From the NCBI GenBank assembly GCA_012934845.2, contig WNNJ02001415.1, forward strand, positions 272,280 through 336,279: a stretch of 64,000 bases of DNA, in the 5' to 3' direction. Numbering within the stretch: position 1 is the first letter of the stretch; each line of letters opens with the position of its first letter. Origin of the DNA: Pomphorhynchus laevis. Lineage: Eukaryota > Acanthocephala > Palaeacanthocephala > Echinorhynchida > Pomphorhynchidae. The notes under the pieces were generated by a model that worked only from the letters and a program-made list of their open reading frames with translations, did no database searches and was not told the origin of the DNA. The position numbers and the translations under genes are program-made. This document shows, piece by piece, positions 52,408 through 63,494 of this stretch.

Positions 52408-52539
52408 AATTGGATATCATAAATGAAGGATTCTGTAACTGGTTTTCAATGCGAAAGTCACCTCGTGTGACCTAGCAACTATTCAATATATACATATATA
52501 GTTAAACAAATCAAGTATCGAGTAACATCAGTGATTTTT

Positions 52540-52960
52540 CTTTTATAGCACAATACAAGGGCTTATCCATGCACGAATGTGCTGAGTATACAACCGTCCA
52601 GGATTTCTTACGAAATACGGCATTTATATTAAATGGTGTTGCTTGATAGACTGAACTTCGAGTGCAGCGACAATGCAGGATCCAACGAGTCTAGCGACAA
52701 TTCAGCAACAACCTCTTCCTATTGTTTAAGGATGGTCCGCACAGCAATTCGATCTGTTAAAGAGTGTAAGCCTCAGACAATTATCAGTGTCGGAAACGCC
52801 TTCATTCACAATGTCACACAGGCCACCGAAACGGCCAGTAAGTACTTCATTTTACTGATGAGTGTTGCCGGGTACTTATTGGTCGTCTAGAAGTGACAGG
52901 ATTACTGAAAGTCGTGAATCGAAGTCCAGCCTATCAAGCAACACCATTTAGTATATATTT
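52540..52960 (+). repeat. Repeat module flanking the PLE pair, left copy
   Basis: 52,670-52,955 is about 90 percent identical by eye to 58,850-59,140 (GGATCCAACGAGTCTAGCGA, TGTTTAAGGATGGTCC-type, AAGCCTCAGACAATTATCAG, TGAGTGTTGCCGGGTACT). 52,560-52,650 is an inverted copy of a neighbouring segment that is direct at 58,740-58,830 and 59,090-59,190 (GGATTTCTTACGAAATACGG). An 85-residue frame at 52,633 is not convincing as a gene. Confidence 0.8.
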
Positions 52961-53039
52961 GTGGTAATCTGACATATCCCTCAGGTGAGATCTTCTTGAC
53001 TGAATATGTGTAATTTCCTGACTTGGTAACACCACCAAG

Positions 53040-55271
53040 TCAGGAATGAAAAAATCAGAACTTCTTTTACGTTTCACCCCTAGGGCTTCATCAAAAAATA
53101 TCTAAAACACAAAAAAGACATTTAAAAGTGTCTTGTGTCGCTCCATAAAAATATATGTTCATTATTTATCCCTGGAGTTTTATCTGCCATTAATTGACCT
53201 ATAGAATTCATCTCCGCGCGTTTTCTTTTAGCAATATTTGTTTCTGTTTTATACATATGTAATTAAAACATTCTTCTTTTCCATGCGACAGCGTATGTGT
53301 TACAACTTGATCAGTTACTCGTTCTTTGTTGATGTCACACCTGCGATTATTTAGGTTTAAATTTAATGACCTGCCAGTTTCACTGATGTGTTGTGCGTCA
53401 CATTGTTGACAATTGGCTAGATAAATTGCTCCAATGGATGCACATGTGTAGTTATCACTCAATTTATATCTGCATTTTGTGTTTTACTAACATATTCGTT
53501 AATGATATTCATGGTGAGGCAGCGTTTATATCTTCCTTTTTCACAAGATTTATTTATTCCTACATCGGCAATGTTGTCTTTTCTTTTGTTCAATCCCGAT
53601 CTCACAACTTTAGATTTAATTGTGTTATCTGTCCTGAAAGATATGTTGGGCGATCGATTTTTTATCTGGTAGAAGTTGTATGCTCTTTGAATTTTATGAT
53701 TTATTGCTATTGATATTAGACTTAGTGATGGGGGATTTTCTAATTCAATTAGTTTTATTCTGGTTTCTTGTTTTTCCGACATCCTTGTTTTTTGAATATT
53801 TACAAGCTCTTTCGATCTGCTGGTAAACTTTTTGACCTGCATAGCTGTTTTCTCTCAGGTTATTTCTTAATATTTTAAGATGTTTTTCACGGGCTACTGG
53901 CATGGAGCAGTTTTTCATAATCCTGATCGCCTCGTTGAATTCGATCGCCTCGTCGTCTTCGAATGTGCACTCCGTGCATGTAGATATGCCGGTTTCCACG
54001 ATTCCTTCCGATACAACTCCGTTTGGATTTTTGTAGCGTCATCAAAATATATAGTAAGGTCTAAAAAATTTATTTTATCTCCACTGTTTGCAGTAAACGA
54101 TAAGGTACCTTCTTAATTGAACTTGTTAACTACTCCGCTACTGTCATCGTTTGTGGGATTATCATGAATATGTCGTCAATATAACGTTTGTATAGCCGTT
54201 GTTATTTTGATAATGTACTCAGTAATTTTTGCTCTAACCAGTACATACATATTATGGCATATACTGGTGCCACAGGTGTGTCCATAGTTGTGCCGCACCT
54301 GTTTAAATTTTTCATAGTTGAATTCAAACACATTGCCAGTCAGTGTGGCATTTAGCGATTCGCACACAAACTCGATTTTAACTGGTGACCATTCATGTTG
54401 CATTAATAATTCTCGAACTGCTTGTATTCCCTGGTCGTGAGGAATCGATGTGTATAAAGCAGTCGCATCCATTGATATTAGTGTGCCGCTTAGTTCTTCT
54501 GACCTTGATGATCTGAATATATCCAGAAGTTCGTCTGAACAACACAAATGCGTTTGTATCAAATTTAATAGTGCATTAAGCATCTTACAAAGATACGAGC
54601 TTAACTTTTCAGTTGTCGTGCCGCACGTATTCACGATAGGTCTTCCTGGACATGGCCATATATTATGCGTGTTTGCCCTCATGTAGAATATTCCAGGTTT
54701 AGGGTTTGCCGGCATTATACTTAACATTATTTTATTATCAAGAAAACCCTTTACATGTATTTCATAAGTAGGTTATCTACGTCACAGTATGTTTCCGTTG
54801 AGTCCGTTGCTTTTACAACGGACTCTTTTTCTCAGTCCGTTGCTGTTACATAAGAGTTTTCTCTTAATTGTCTTTTCGCTTCATTTATGTTGTCCTTTTT
54901 AGCCCAAACAACGGCTTCTTACCTTTATCGGCTTGTTTCAATACTACATCGTCCATTTTAGATATTTCCTTTATGGCTTTTAAGTATGTCTTTTTAATAT
55001 TAAGTTTACCTGTTTGATTTGGTGGAATGATTATGTATTTATCGTACAGTGCTTGACCTGCGTTGTTTGTAGCCTCAACTTTACCTTCTCCAGAAAGAAA
55101 GCTTTTGGCTGATTTTGCTAAGCACCCTGCCCATTCCAACCGGTTGAACTCAGATGGTGTCACATTAGAATTCAGGCCTAAAGATATAGCGCTAATTTGA
55201 TTCGCTGTAAGTTCTTTTTTAGATATATTTGATATTAGAGTTGTGTTATAATTATCTCGTTGATTTTTCAT
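53040..55271 (-). mobile_element. Penelope-like element (PLE3), RT then GIY-YIG
   Basis: Minus direction: N-terminal region (55,271-54,885: KELTANQISAISLGLNSNVT, VVLKQADKGKK), RT (54,727-54,176: WPCPGRPIVNTCGTTTEKLS, GTLISMDATALYTSIPHDQG and FEFNYEKFKQVRHNYGHTC, corresponding to motif A and the damaged HGTAMG block), linker, and GIY-YIG (53,462-53,208: IGAIYLANCQQCDAQHISET, RRCDI). The frame breaks repeatedly. At the 3' end (53,096-53,070) a degenerate hammerhead-like TTGATGAAGCCC...TGAAAC is visible. Confidence 0.85.
54800..54825. repeat. 10-bp perfect hairpin
   Basis: GAGTCCGTTG, six bases, CAACGGACTC; a third CAGTCCGTTG copy follows near 54,835. It lies between the PLE3 N-terminal region and its RT and contains no coding signal. 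Confidence 0.75.
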
Positions 55272-55297
55272 TCTACGTCTGTTCGAATGCCATGTTT

Positions 55298-55927
55298 AGG
55301 AGAACAAATGAATATAGAGCTTTGACTCTTAGATTCGACATAAAGTATAAACGAGCGAAAAATGACGGGCAGGCAAACACTGCATAGAAAATGAAAACCA
55401 TATATTGGAAACGATAATTATTGAGGCAAATGTTCCTGGCTCGGCTAAGCGTAAACAAAGGGAAATGTTTTGAAGCGGACAACTCATGGCATACAAACAG
55501 TTAAATGCCGAGCACATATATCACTTGCCGTGAATATATGAGTGCCGAAATTGGGTTATTTATATTTCTCTCTGTTAGTTGCATTGAACAATTTCATTTT
55601 CCTTACAATTTTTTGTGCTGATCAGAACTGTAAAATTTGAAGATGTACTGAAGAAAGGCAGTTAGCTAGAAAGCTTTACAAGAAATTGTTCTGGGTCTCA
55701 TTTCCTGTATTTTCTACTTACGACAATTATTACTCATGTATCATTCAATGGATGATCCGGTACGGAGTCAGTTTTCCACAAATCAAATGGATATTAATAA
55801 TAGTATCGCACCTGGAGCGATCCTGACGAGTTAGGACAAAAGAAGAGCATTGGCACATCGACAATTTTTACGGTTCTGCATACAGCACAATATCACACCG
55901 CGAGGTCTTAGAATCAAGAAATCAATG
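55298..55927 (+). repeat. PLE4 terminal repeat, left
   Basis: 630 bases, nearly identical to 58,076-58,706 (AATGACGGGCAGGCAAACAC, TCACTTGCCGTGAATATATG, GGATGATCCGGTACGGAGTC). The first part is the continuation of GIY-YIG coding sequence in the right copy, so this left copy is the tail of a truncated upstream element in tandem. Confidence 0.9.
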
Positions 55928-58076
55928 TAAGTGAGTTAGGATATTCTACATAGAATCCCATACTGTAACTTTGTGAACAGCTGGAATACACTTACAAAAC
56001 AGACGGAAATGAAATATGTTCAAATTCTTTGTGACTTACACTCGCAACTGGAAAAATAGAGTGCTGTCGATATTGACCATGAACTTCACAATACAATAAC
56101 AGAACGAAAGCGTAGAAAACTATCGAAATGACTTAAAAGAAACGTAAACTTATATGATTTAAAATCAACTTTAAAACGACGGCATCGAAAATTCATACGA
56201 TTTCGCTACCAAAATAAACTGTGTACTGACAATGTTGTTAATCTTACCAGTGAGAAATTGACTGACTGTCAGAAATCTGTCCTCTCTCTCGGATTAACGT
56301 TCGTACCTACACCCAAAAAATTTAATCTAAATGGACATGATGAATAAATTACGATCTATCTCACATAGAATACTTTCGAATGTCAAAGAACCGAATATAA
56401 CAAAATTGCTCAAAAATAGAATTTGCAAAAATGAAGACATTCTGAAATACATAAAACTACAATCGAACGTATGAACCAAATCTAATCTAACGAATGAAGA
56501 ACGAAAAGCTATAGATGAATTAAAATTGCTGAATCATCTGGTATTTAAACAAGCAGACAAAGGAGGCAAAATTATCGTTTGGGACAAACAGGCATACGTC
56601 GAATAAGGCAAAAGACAACTACAAACGGACACATACGAACCAATTACACTTAAAGACCACGAAATAATTGTTAAAGAGGTCAATAGAGTAATTCAATCTA
56701 ACTTTGAGAAAAATATTGCAAATAAAATCGTTGTAAGTAATCCTCAACCTGAAGTATGTATCTTCTCCCTAAGATACATAAAAACAAATCCCCTTGCCCT
56801 CGGACGATTAATCATAAACAACATAGGGACATCAACTAAAAGAATGGCGAAATGGTTACATGGAGAGATGCACTCGATTTTGAGAGAACGGAGCTTTTAT
56901 CTAGCAAGTACAGACGAGTTTCTTCGAAAAATCGGAGAAATAAAGCTATCGATACCTAAAGGCTCGATACTTGCCACTCTCGATGTTGAATCATTTATAC
57001 ACATCGATTGACCTTACTAAGGGTGGGCAATGCATTCCCAATTGGCTGATTCGATAAAACTATGACGAACACGATTGTGCCAAATATACAGAATTACTCA
57101 AAACTGTTTTGGAATCGAACACTTTCTGCTTCGAACGTTCGTATTACAAACAAAAATTTGATACAGTCATGGGTAGCTCAATCACACCGGTGTTTGCAAG
57201 CCTGTACGTGGCCGAAATTGAGGGAAGGTGATTGAAACGGCACAACTCAAACAATTGGTATGGTTACGTTACATTGATGGCATATTCATTGTCTGGACCA
57301 ATAGAGAAGACACATTGAAAGAAAATATACAACGGCGAAATGAAACTAGCGAACTGAAATTTACGAGTAACTTCGAAAAACCTACGATATTCCTAGATAC
57401 AGAGGCACACAACCAAAGTCCCAATTGGGAGACAACACTCCATCGTAAGTTTGACGGTACCCGCAGTATACTACACACAAGAAGTTGTGCCCAGAGCTAT
57501 AAAAAGGGCGGTGACATTAAACAAATTTAGGAGGATCAGAAATATCTGTTCCAAGAATGAAGAATTCGAGAGACACGCAGAAAAATTCATCAAGGAAATG
57601 AATTGCCGGGGATGCCGCAAAGTAGCTCTCCGGAAACATTTGGAGTCAGTTAGACGAATCAGTCGGACTAAACTTCTAACAAGATTATCAAAAAATTCGA
57701 ATGAAAAAGAAAAGGCTTTCTATGCGATCTTAAAATACCACCCGAAATTTGAGAATTTAAACAAGGATCTCGCCGAAGCTATAATGGAGGTAGACCCAAT
57801 ATGCCGATCCTTAATTAAGCGGCCGATAATTGGATTCAAAAGCACACGAACAATTCAAAATGTGCTTGAATGCCGACAAAATCGTCATGAACGAGGACTT
57901 AGCGAGCCATGCAATGATCGACGATGCAAGTGCTGCCTTGAAATGGCTGCAACAAATTCATTTAGAAGTTCGGTAACAGGCTTAAAATATTGTCCGCAGA
58001 CAATAATTACAAGAGCAAAAAACTAGTATATATGAACACGTGCAATGAATGTTCAAAGCTATATATATGACAGGCA
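55928..58076 (+). mobile_element. Penelope-like element (PLE4)
   Basis: Plus strand: degraded N-terminal region (56,040-56,600), VFKQADKGGKIIVWDKQ-type block near 56,548, YLLPKIHKNKSPCPR near 56,758, LATLDVE-type motif A near 56,975, SYYKQKFDTVMGSSITPV (57,138; the HGTAMG block reads DTVMGS), LVWLRYIDGIFIVWTNRED (57,256; YIDD reads YIDG), and the linker NDRRCKCCLEMAATNSFRSS (57,920). The GIY-YIG start VYMNTCNECSKLYI at 58,027 then runs into TGA at 58,069-58,071, in place of the Gly codon of YIG. Confidence 0.85.
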
Positions 58077-58706
58077 GGAGGACAAATGAATGTACGAGCT
58101 TTGACTCTTAGATTCGACATAAAGTATAAACGAGCGAAAAATGACGGGCAGGCAAACACTGCATAGAAAATGAAAACCATAAGATGGAAATGATAATTAT
58201 TGAAGCAAATGTTCCTGACTCGGCTAAGCGTAAACAAAGGGAAATGTTTTAAAGCGGACAACTCATGGCATACAAACAGTTAAATGCCGAGCACATATAT
58301 CACTTGCCGTGAATATATGAGTGCCGAAATTGGGTTATTTATATTTCTCTCTGTTAGTTGCATTGAACAATTTCATTTTCCTTACAATTTTTTGTGCTGA
58401 TCAGAACTGTAAAATTTGAAGATGTACTGAAGAAAGGCAGTTAGCTAGAAAGCTTTACAATAAATTGTTCTGGGTCTCATTTCCTGTATTTTCTACTTAC
58501 GACAATTATTACTCATGTATCATTCAATGGATGATCCGGTACGGAGTCAGTTTTCCACAAATCAAATGGATATTAATAATAGTATCGCACCTGGAGCGAT
58601 CCTGACGAGTTAGGACAAAAGAAGAGCATTGGCACATCGACAATTTTTACGGTTCTGCATACAGCACAATACCACACCGCGAGGTCTTAGAATCAAGAAA
58701 TCAATG
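58076..58706 (+). repeat. PLE4 terminal repeat, right
   Basis: Partner of 55,298-55,927. Its first 90 bases read as GIY-YIG protein (QAGGQMNVRALTLRFDIKYK). CTGACGAG occurs near 58,603 but no CGAAA follows, so a hammerhead is not claimed. Confidence 0.9.
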
Positions 58707-58709
58707 ACA

Positions 58710-59200
58710 TGATTACTGATGATCGTGAATCGAAGTCCAGTCTATCAAGCAACATCATTTAGTATGAATGCCGTATTTCGTAAGAAATCCTGGACCGTCG
58801 TCTACTCAGCACATCCGTGCACAACTATTATACATGCCGTAGTCATTAAGGATCCAACGAGTCTAGCGACAATTCAGTAACAGCCTCTCCCTATTGTTTA
58901 AAGATGGTCCGCACAGCAATTCGATCTGGTAAAGAGCGTAAGCCTCAGACAATTATCAGTGTCGGAAATGCCTTTAGTCACAATGTCACAGGCAGCCGAA
59001 ACGATCAGTGAGTACTTTATTCTACTGATGAGTGTTGCCGGGTACTCATTGGTCGTCTAAAAGTGACATGGTTACTGAAGGTCGTGAATCGAAGTCCAGT
59101 CTATCAAGCAACACCATTTAGTATAAATGACGTATTTCGTAAGAAATCCTGGACCGTTGTCTACTCAGCACATCCGTGCAATATTATTATACATGCCTTA
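58710..59200 (+). repeat. Repeat module flanking the PLE pair, right copy
   Basis: Two direct copies, about 359 bases apart (TCGTGAATCGAAGTCCAGTC at 58,723 and 59,082), surround the segment shared with 52,670-52,955. On the left side of the PLE pair the outer segment is inverted. Non-coding. Confidence 0.8.
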
Positions 59201-59344
59201 TGTCGGGATATTTATAATAGCACAATTGTAAATAAGCAACTAGATTTTATTTGTAAGCGTTTCAAGCTAATGATCTTCTTCGTTGCAACATATACATCAA
59301 TACATAAACGGAAGAATACATCTTCGCAGTGTCGTCAATTCCAC

Positions 59345-59470
59345 TTTCTATGATTGCTGTTTATAGGATCGTTGTGATGAACTCCATTTATTTAGAGGAA
59401 CGGTTCCGAATACTGAGTTCCGTCGAAGATTCGGACTGATTGGGGTCTTAGATCCTGTTTAAGAACATGT
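59345..59470 (+). mobile_element. Family B 3' tail remnant
   Basis: CGTCGAAGATTCGGACTGAT and TGGGGTCTTAGATCCTG resemble the end of the family B tail. It is weak but in the right order. Confidence 0.4.
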
Positions 59471-59619
59471 ACCTAATGTGCCATTCAATTTCATAAGATA
59501 GCTTAATTTATCAAATAAAGATTGTCGATTATAATCAGATTAATAATAATCTGATTAATTTTAAATGCTAATAATCAGATTTAATAATTTAATTTGTAAT
59601 ACAAATTAATAATAAAGAG

Positions 59620-60665
59620 GTTTATTATCACACTCCCTGCGCCTTTCAGTGTAGAGAAACAAAATACAAAATAAAAATGCACAACCTTAAGCTTGAGTGG
59701 TCTTAGCAATCATGAATAAACAAAAATTGAGTGTGATATAGACTGTTCCGAGCTACTCTTTAACAATTCGATCCGTTATATTTCCCGATAAGACAACTAT
59801 CAATCTTAATACAGTCAGCTGTGTACTCTTGTCAATGCTTTTATGTCGGAAAAGGGAACAGTATGACAAACATGAGCGTTCAAAATCATTAGGAAGCGAT
59901 GAGCAGCATGGATTTCATAGTATGCAATGACAAATTTCCGATATTTCACGAAACGGTATATTGATTGCACAATATTTGTAATGACATCCATCTAAGAATG
60001 CACGCCAAGTCATAACGCGTTTAATCGACCATGGATCATTCCATTTGGATTGTGTGTAGGCCGGAATGATATATATGTTAGGATCTAAATGAGTCATCTT
60101 ACTAATACAATTCTGTAGATTTCGACAAAAAGGGACGGTATAAGGTAGATAAAATGTGTCGCTTATGAGCTCAGAACAAGGTCGAAGACGAGATAAGACC
60201 TCAACTAATGTCAATGATGATTTAGGGGACACGCCTACTACACGCCTTACATATCTATTAAAAGGAATCAATTTGATAAAAATTTTAAAAGTTGAGATTC
60301 ATTCAAACACTTTCAAGTCCATGTTGGATAATCGGCAGAAGCATTTGGTTAAAGTAACGTACCGCTCCTTCAAATTATAAAACCTTAATGTTTTTGATCA
60401 AGATAGTGGATGCTGCAATTTTTGCATATTTTTTGCAGATGCTCGGTAAATGACCAGCGAGACGTATGCAACAATCCCAAGTACTTATACGAATTACAAA
60501 ATTCTAAACTCGAGTCGTCTAATTGTTACGCATCGTTTCGACTTAACTTACCCCTTTCTAAATTTATCCACCTTCGATTTTGATAAATTTATGAAGAGAT
60601 CATTTTGAGCACAGAATTCATAGAGTGAGTTAAGTGCAATTTGGACATAATTTACATCTGCACGA
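59620..60665 (-). pseudogene. Non-LTR RT C-terminus, family D
   Basis: The minus strand reads SYKYLGLLHTSRWSFTEHLQ near 60,490, then the frame 60,271-59,915 with VSPKSSLTLVEVLSRLRPCS, FYLPYTVPFCRNLQNCISKM and LDPNIYIIPAYTQSKWNDPW. The RWSFTEHL block links it to the plus-strand family D copy at 40,235. Stops interrupt it. Confidence 0.6.
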
Positions 60666-61490
60666 ATAATCTCAAAATTTGTATTTATATAAAAATTAAT
60701 TTGATAATTTTATTTAATTTCATTCAATTAATTTAATTTTTTTAACTTTTAAGTATAAAAATTAATAATCAAATTAATAATCAGATTCATAATAAGAATA
60801 ATAATAGAAATTAAAATTCAGATCAAAAATTATCGAGGTAATAATAAAAATTAGTAATCAGATTTAATAATTTATTTAGTAATAACATTTAATAAAATCA
60901 GATTAATAATGAAATTGATTCATGGAACCTTTGTTAATAAGGAAATGACATTACCAGTACACAATTTTAAATTTATTTTTTAAAGTAACTTATTTCTTAA
61001 TTAATTTTTACAATTTATTTAAAAAATGTTTAACTTTTACATTTTTATATTGAATTTATAAAGTTCGTTGTCATAACATATGCTGTTTTTGCAGCATCTG
61101 CAAATATAAAACGATTTTCTCTTGTATAATCAGTTAGAAATAATATCTACTGTTAAATGCAGAAGGATATTCTTAGACGGCTTCTCTTCGTAACTGGTAT
61201 TTACCTAAGTACTTATTTTTTCAAAAGGGATAAAAAAGTAAAATATTCGAAGAGTATTATACTTTCTCGGAAAATATACAATATCTGATCTGCTATTTTA
61301 TGTAATCTCAAAATCATATATGCTAATGTCTAATATAACTTTTTTAGCTTTTCTCTTTTATCCATCATTTTTATCAGTTTTGATGCGATGATTGTATAAG
61401 CAACACAACGAATATATCCAGAAGAATTGATGATGCCATAAAATATAACTAAGTTTTTTATTAAATTAAAAATCAGACACCTTTTTCATA
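60666..61490. other. AT-rich 5' flank of the DHRS7B-like gene
   Basis: Low-complexity AAT/ATT-rich sequence (60,690-60,920) followed by unremarkable AT-rich DNA. No gene or element recognised; the promoter should lie here. Confidence 0.35.
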
Positions 61491-61494
61491 GTGA

Positions 61495-61530
61495 TTTTTG
61501 CCTTGATTACAGATGTCAGATTAAATAGAA
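61495..61530 (+). promoter_or_regulatory. Acceptor-like site and four-codon upstream frame
   Basis: TTTTTGCCTTGATTACAG ends at 61,512, the best acceptor in the window. The very next bases are ATG TCA GAT TAA, a tiny upstream frame that would begin the exon, and the true start follows at 61,531. If the site is used, translation of the main frame would depend on scanning past or reinitiating after this frame. Confidence 0.5.
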
Positions 61531-62523
61531 ATGCTAACTTTTGATTTCACTGTGTATACCTTCTTGAAGGTTTTAGCCTTAGCTTGTCTTTCACTCTGCA
61601 GCTGCATGGTCATTAAATATTTTCTATTGCGTATGTTCAGCAGAATATACAATCTAAATGGTAAAGTTGTTCTTATTACTGGTGCAAGTGGTGGCCTCGG
61701 AAGAGAACTTGCATTTAAATTTTTCACTGAAGGATGTAGGGTAATCATTGCTGGACGAAACCTGGAGAAACTCGAGCAGACCCGTCAGTCAATTATTATT
61801 GATGCTGGTAATATTTCAACAGAGCGTCGACACACAGATATTATAGCATGCGAGTTGGATATAGGCAATGCAGACGATAATCTATCAGAGAAAGTTGATC
61901 AAGTAGTGAAGCAAATTGAAAATAGTTTCGGTACTACTAGGTTAGATGTACTTGTTAATAACGCTGGTGTTAGCCAACGCACTGATTTTGCTGAAACTTC
62001 TTTATCCATACATCGGAATATATTCAACGTCAACTATTTTGGTCCTATTGAGTTGTCTAAACTTCTGTTGCCAAATATGTTGAAAAGTAAAGCTCCCATA
62101 CTCTTAAATATATGTAGCGTTCAAAGTTGGATTGCCGTTCCTGGGCGCTGTTCATATTCCGCATCAAAATTTGCTTTACGTGCGTTTAGCGACAGCTTAA
62201 GACGAGAACTTGGTAAATCCCTTAGAATAATATCTGTTTACCCTGGTTATATAAACACAAATATTCATACAAACGCATTAGCTGCTGATGGTCTTCCAAT
62301 CCAAAATCGTATTGATGCTAGTGCGAAGGATACAAAAGGTTTGCAGGTGACTGATGTCGCAGCAAAAATATTGAATTGTGTTATTAGCGATAACGGTACT
62401 ACTGACCTAATGATATACAGTGATGGATTTCAGCGTATTGCGGTTTTTCTCAGTTATTTTTACCCCTCACTATTAAATTGGTATCTACTACGAATGCATA
62501 TTAAAAGCAAAAAGAACAATTAA
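61531..62523 (+). CDS. DHRS7B: DHRS7B-like short-chain dehydrogenase/reductase
   Basis: 330 residues, no introns. NAD(P)-dependent oxidoreductase of the classical SDR family; DHRS7B is membrane-bound and takes part in peroxisomal ether-lipid synthesis. N-terminal hydrophobic segment (about residues 5-38, FLKVLALACLSLCSCMVIKY) is a likely membrane anchor. Cofactor motif VLITGASGGLGRELAFKFF (about 46-64, TGxxxGxG); acidic/basic site AGRN; DVLVNNAGVSQRTDF (NNAG, about 138-152); catalytic Ser in NICSVQSW and YSASKFALRAF (YxxxK, about 209); PGYINTNIHTNA. Length matches the human protein (325). The C-terminal region (FLSYFYPSLLNWYLLRM) is hydrophobic. Assignment among DHRS7 relatives is by overall layout. 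Confidence 0.85.
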   Translation: MLTFDFTVYTFLKVLALACLSLCSCMVIKYFLLRMFSRIYNLNGKVVLITGASGGLGRELAFKFFTEGCRVIIAGRNLEKLEQTRQSIIIDAGNISTERRHTDIIACELDIGNADDNLSEKVDQVVKQIENSFGTTRLDVLVNNAGVSQRTDFAETSLSIHRNIFNVNYFGPIELSKLLLPNMLKSKAPILLNICSVQSWIAVPGRCSYSASKFALRAFSDSLRRELGKSLRIISVYPGYINTNIHTNALAADGLPIQNRIDASAKDTKGLQVTDVAAKILNCVISDNGTTDLMIYSDGFQRIAVFLSYFYPSLLNWYLLRMHIKSKKNN

Positions 62524-63490
62524 GTCCGGATTATGTGAACGCGTGTTTAGATAAATCATCAAGTTTTTTGAGTCGAATTATAAATTTTGCCTTATTTGGT
62601 TATTTTGTTTTTAATCTTATCCTTAAACGTTTACCTTTTAATTAGCAATTAAGGTTTAATTATAGCATTATTCTTTACATTATTACATCTACATTATTTA
62701 TTATTTATTTACATTTATGATATTTATTTACATTTATTTACATGTATCATATTAGTAAATATTCGCTGATAGTAAAAATTAACTTCAATGTTGAATACAT
62801 TTTTGATAAACATCATATTCTCAATACCTTAATTCCTTGATAAATACCATATTAGGGATATATCTAAAGTTCAGTAAAATTTGAAATTATATTTAAGATG
62901 TCATTCAATGGTTTATTAATTTATCTGTTTTCTTTTATTGCAATTGTTTTCTACAAGATAAAATATTTTTAAAGTACGATCAAAAATACCCTAAAATGAA
63001 GAATAAATATTTTCTTTAGTCAAGCTGAAATGTGGATAATTGACTACCAATACATATAATTTGTTAAACCCATCTAATTATTGTTGCATTTAACGTACAA
63101 CAGAAATCCATCATTAATTTAAATTAATTTTTTTGAAAGTTATTTATAAACAAATTTTACTTATGTATTTCGTTTTATTATATCAAATTTTTATTTTCGA
63201 ATCAACCATTTATAACTAATGATAAAATTATAATTTTATCATTAATTTTACAAATTTTTATTTCGTTTTATTTTCGAATCAACCTTTTGCAAGTTTTTGT
63301 ATAATTATCTCTAAGATTTGCTGCACCCATAAAATGGATAAGTTTCTCTAAAAGAAGTGTAACATTGATCAAAGCAATCCTAAAAATAGTAAATCTCAGA
63401 CCTGTGAAATTTATTTTTTACCCATTTGAACGAAAAGATAAACAACAAGACAAAAAGTCCTCAAAATAACAATATATAAATAACAAACAA
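62524..63490. other. AT-rich 3' flank
   Basis: No gene seen. A TTTATTTACATTTAT-type simple repeat lies at 62,695-62,760. Confidence 0.35.
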
Positions 63491-63494
63491 TTAC

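Larger units (their letters stand above)
51377..52485 (+). repeat. 442-bp tandem array with an inverted head
   Basis: Plus-strand units at 51,513-51,954 and 51,955-52,396 and a partial unit at 52,397-52,485, in exact 442-base register. To the left, 51,377-51,512 is an inverted partial copy, joined head to head. The unit is the terminal-repeat sequence of the PLE at 3.4-4.25 kb. Each unit boundary coincides with the predicted hammerhead cleavage site. Tandem repeats of this size carrying type I hammerheads match what is described as animal retrozymes. Confidence 0.9.

Noticed and set aside
52633-52890. 85-residue plus-strand frame as a gene
   Set aside because: It lies in a repeat module whose second copy at 58.85 kb has the frame disrupted, and no protein motif is visible.
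55840-55870. CTGACGAG in the PLE4 terminal repeats (also near 58,603) as a hammerhead
   Set aside because: No CGAAA follows and no stem II is possible; only a short TCCT/AGGA hairpin surrounds it.
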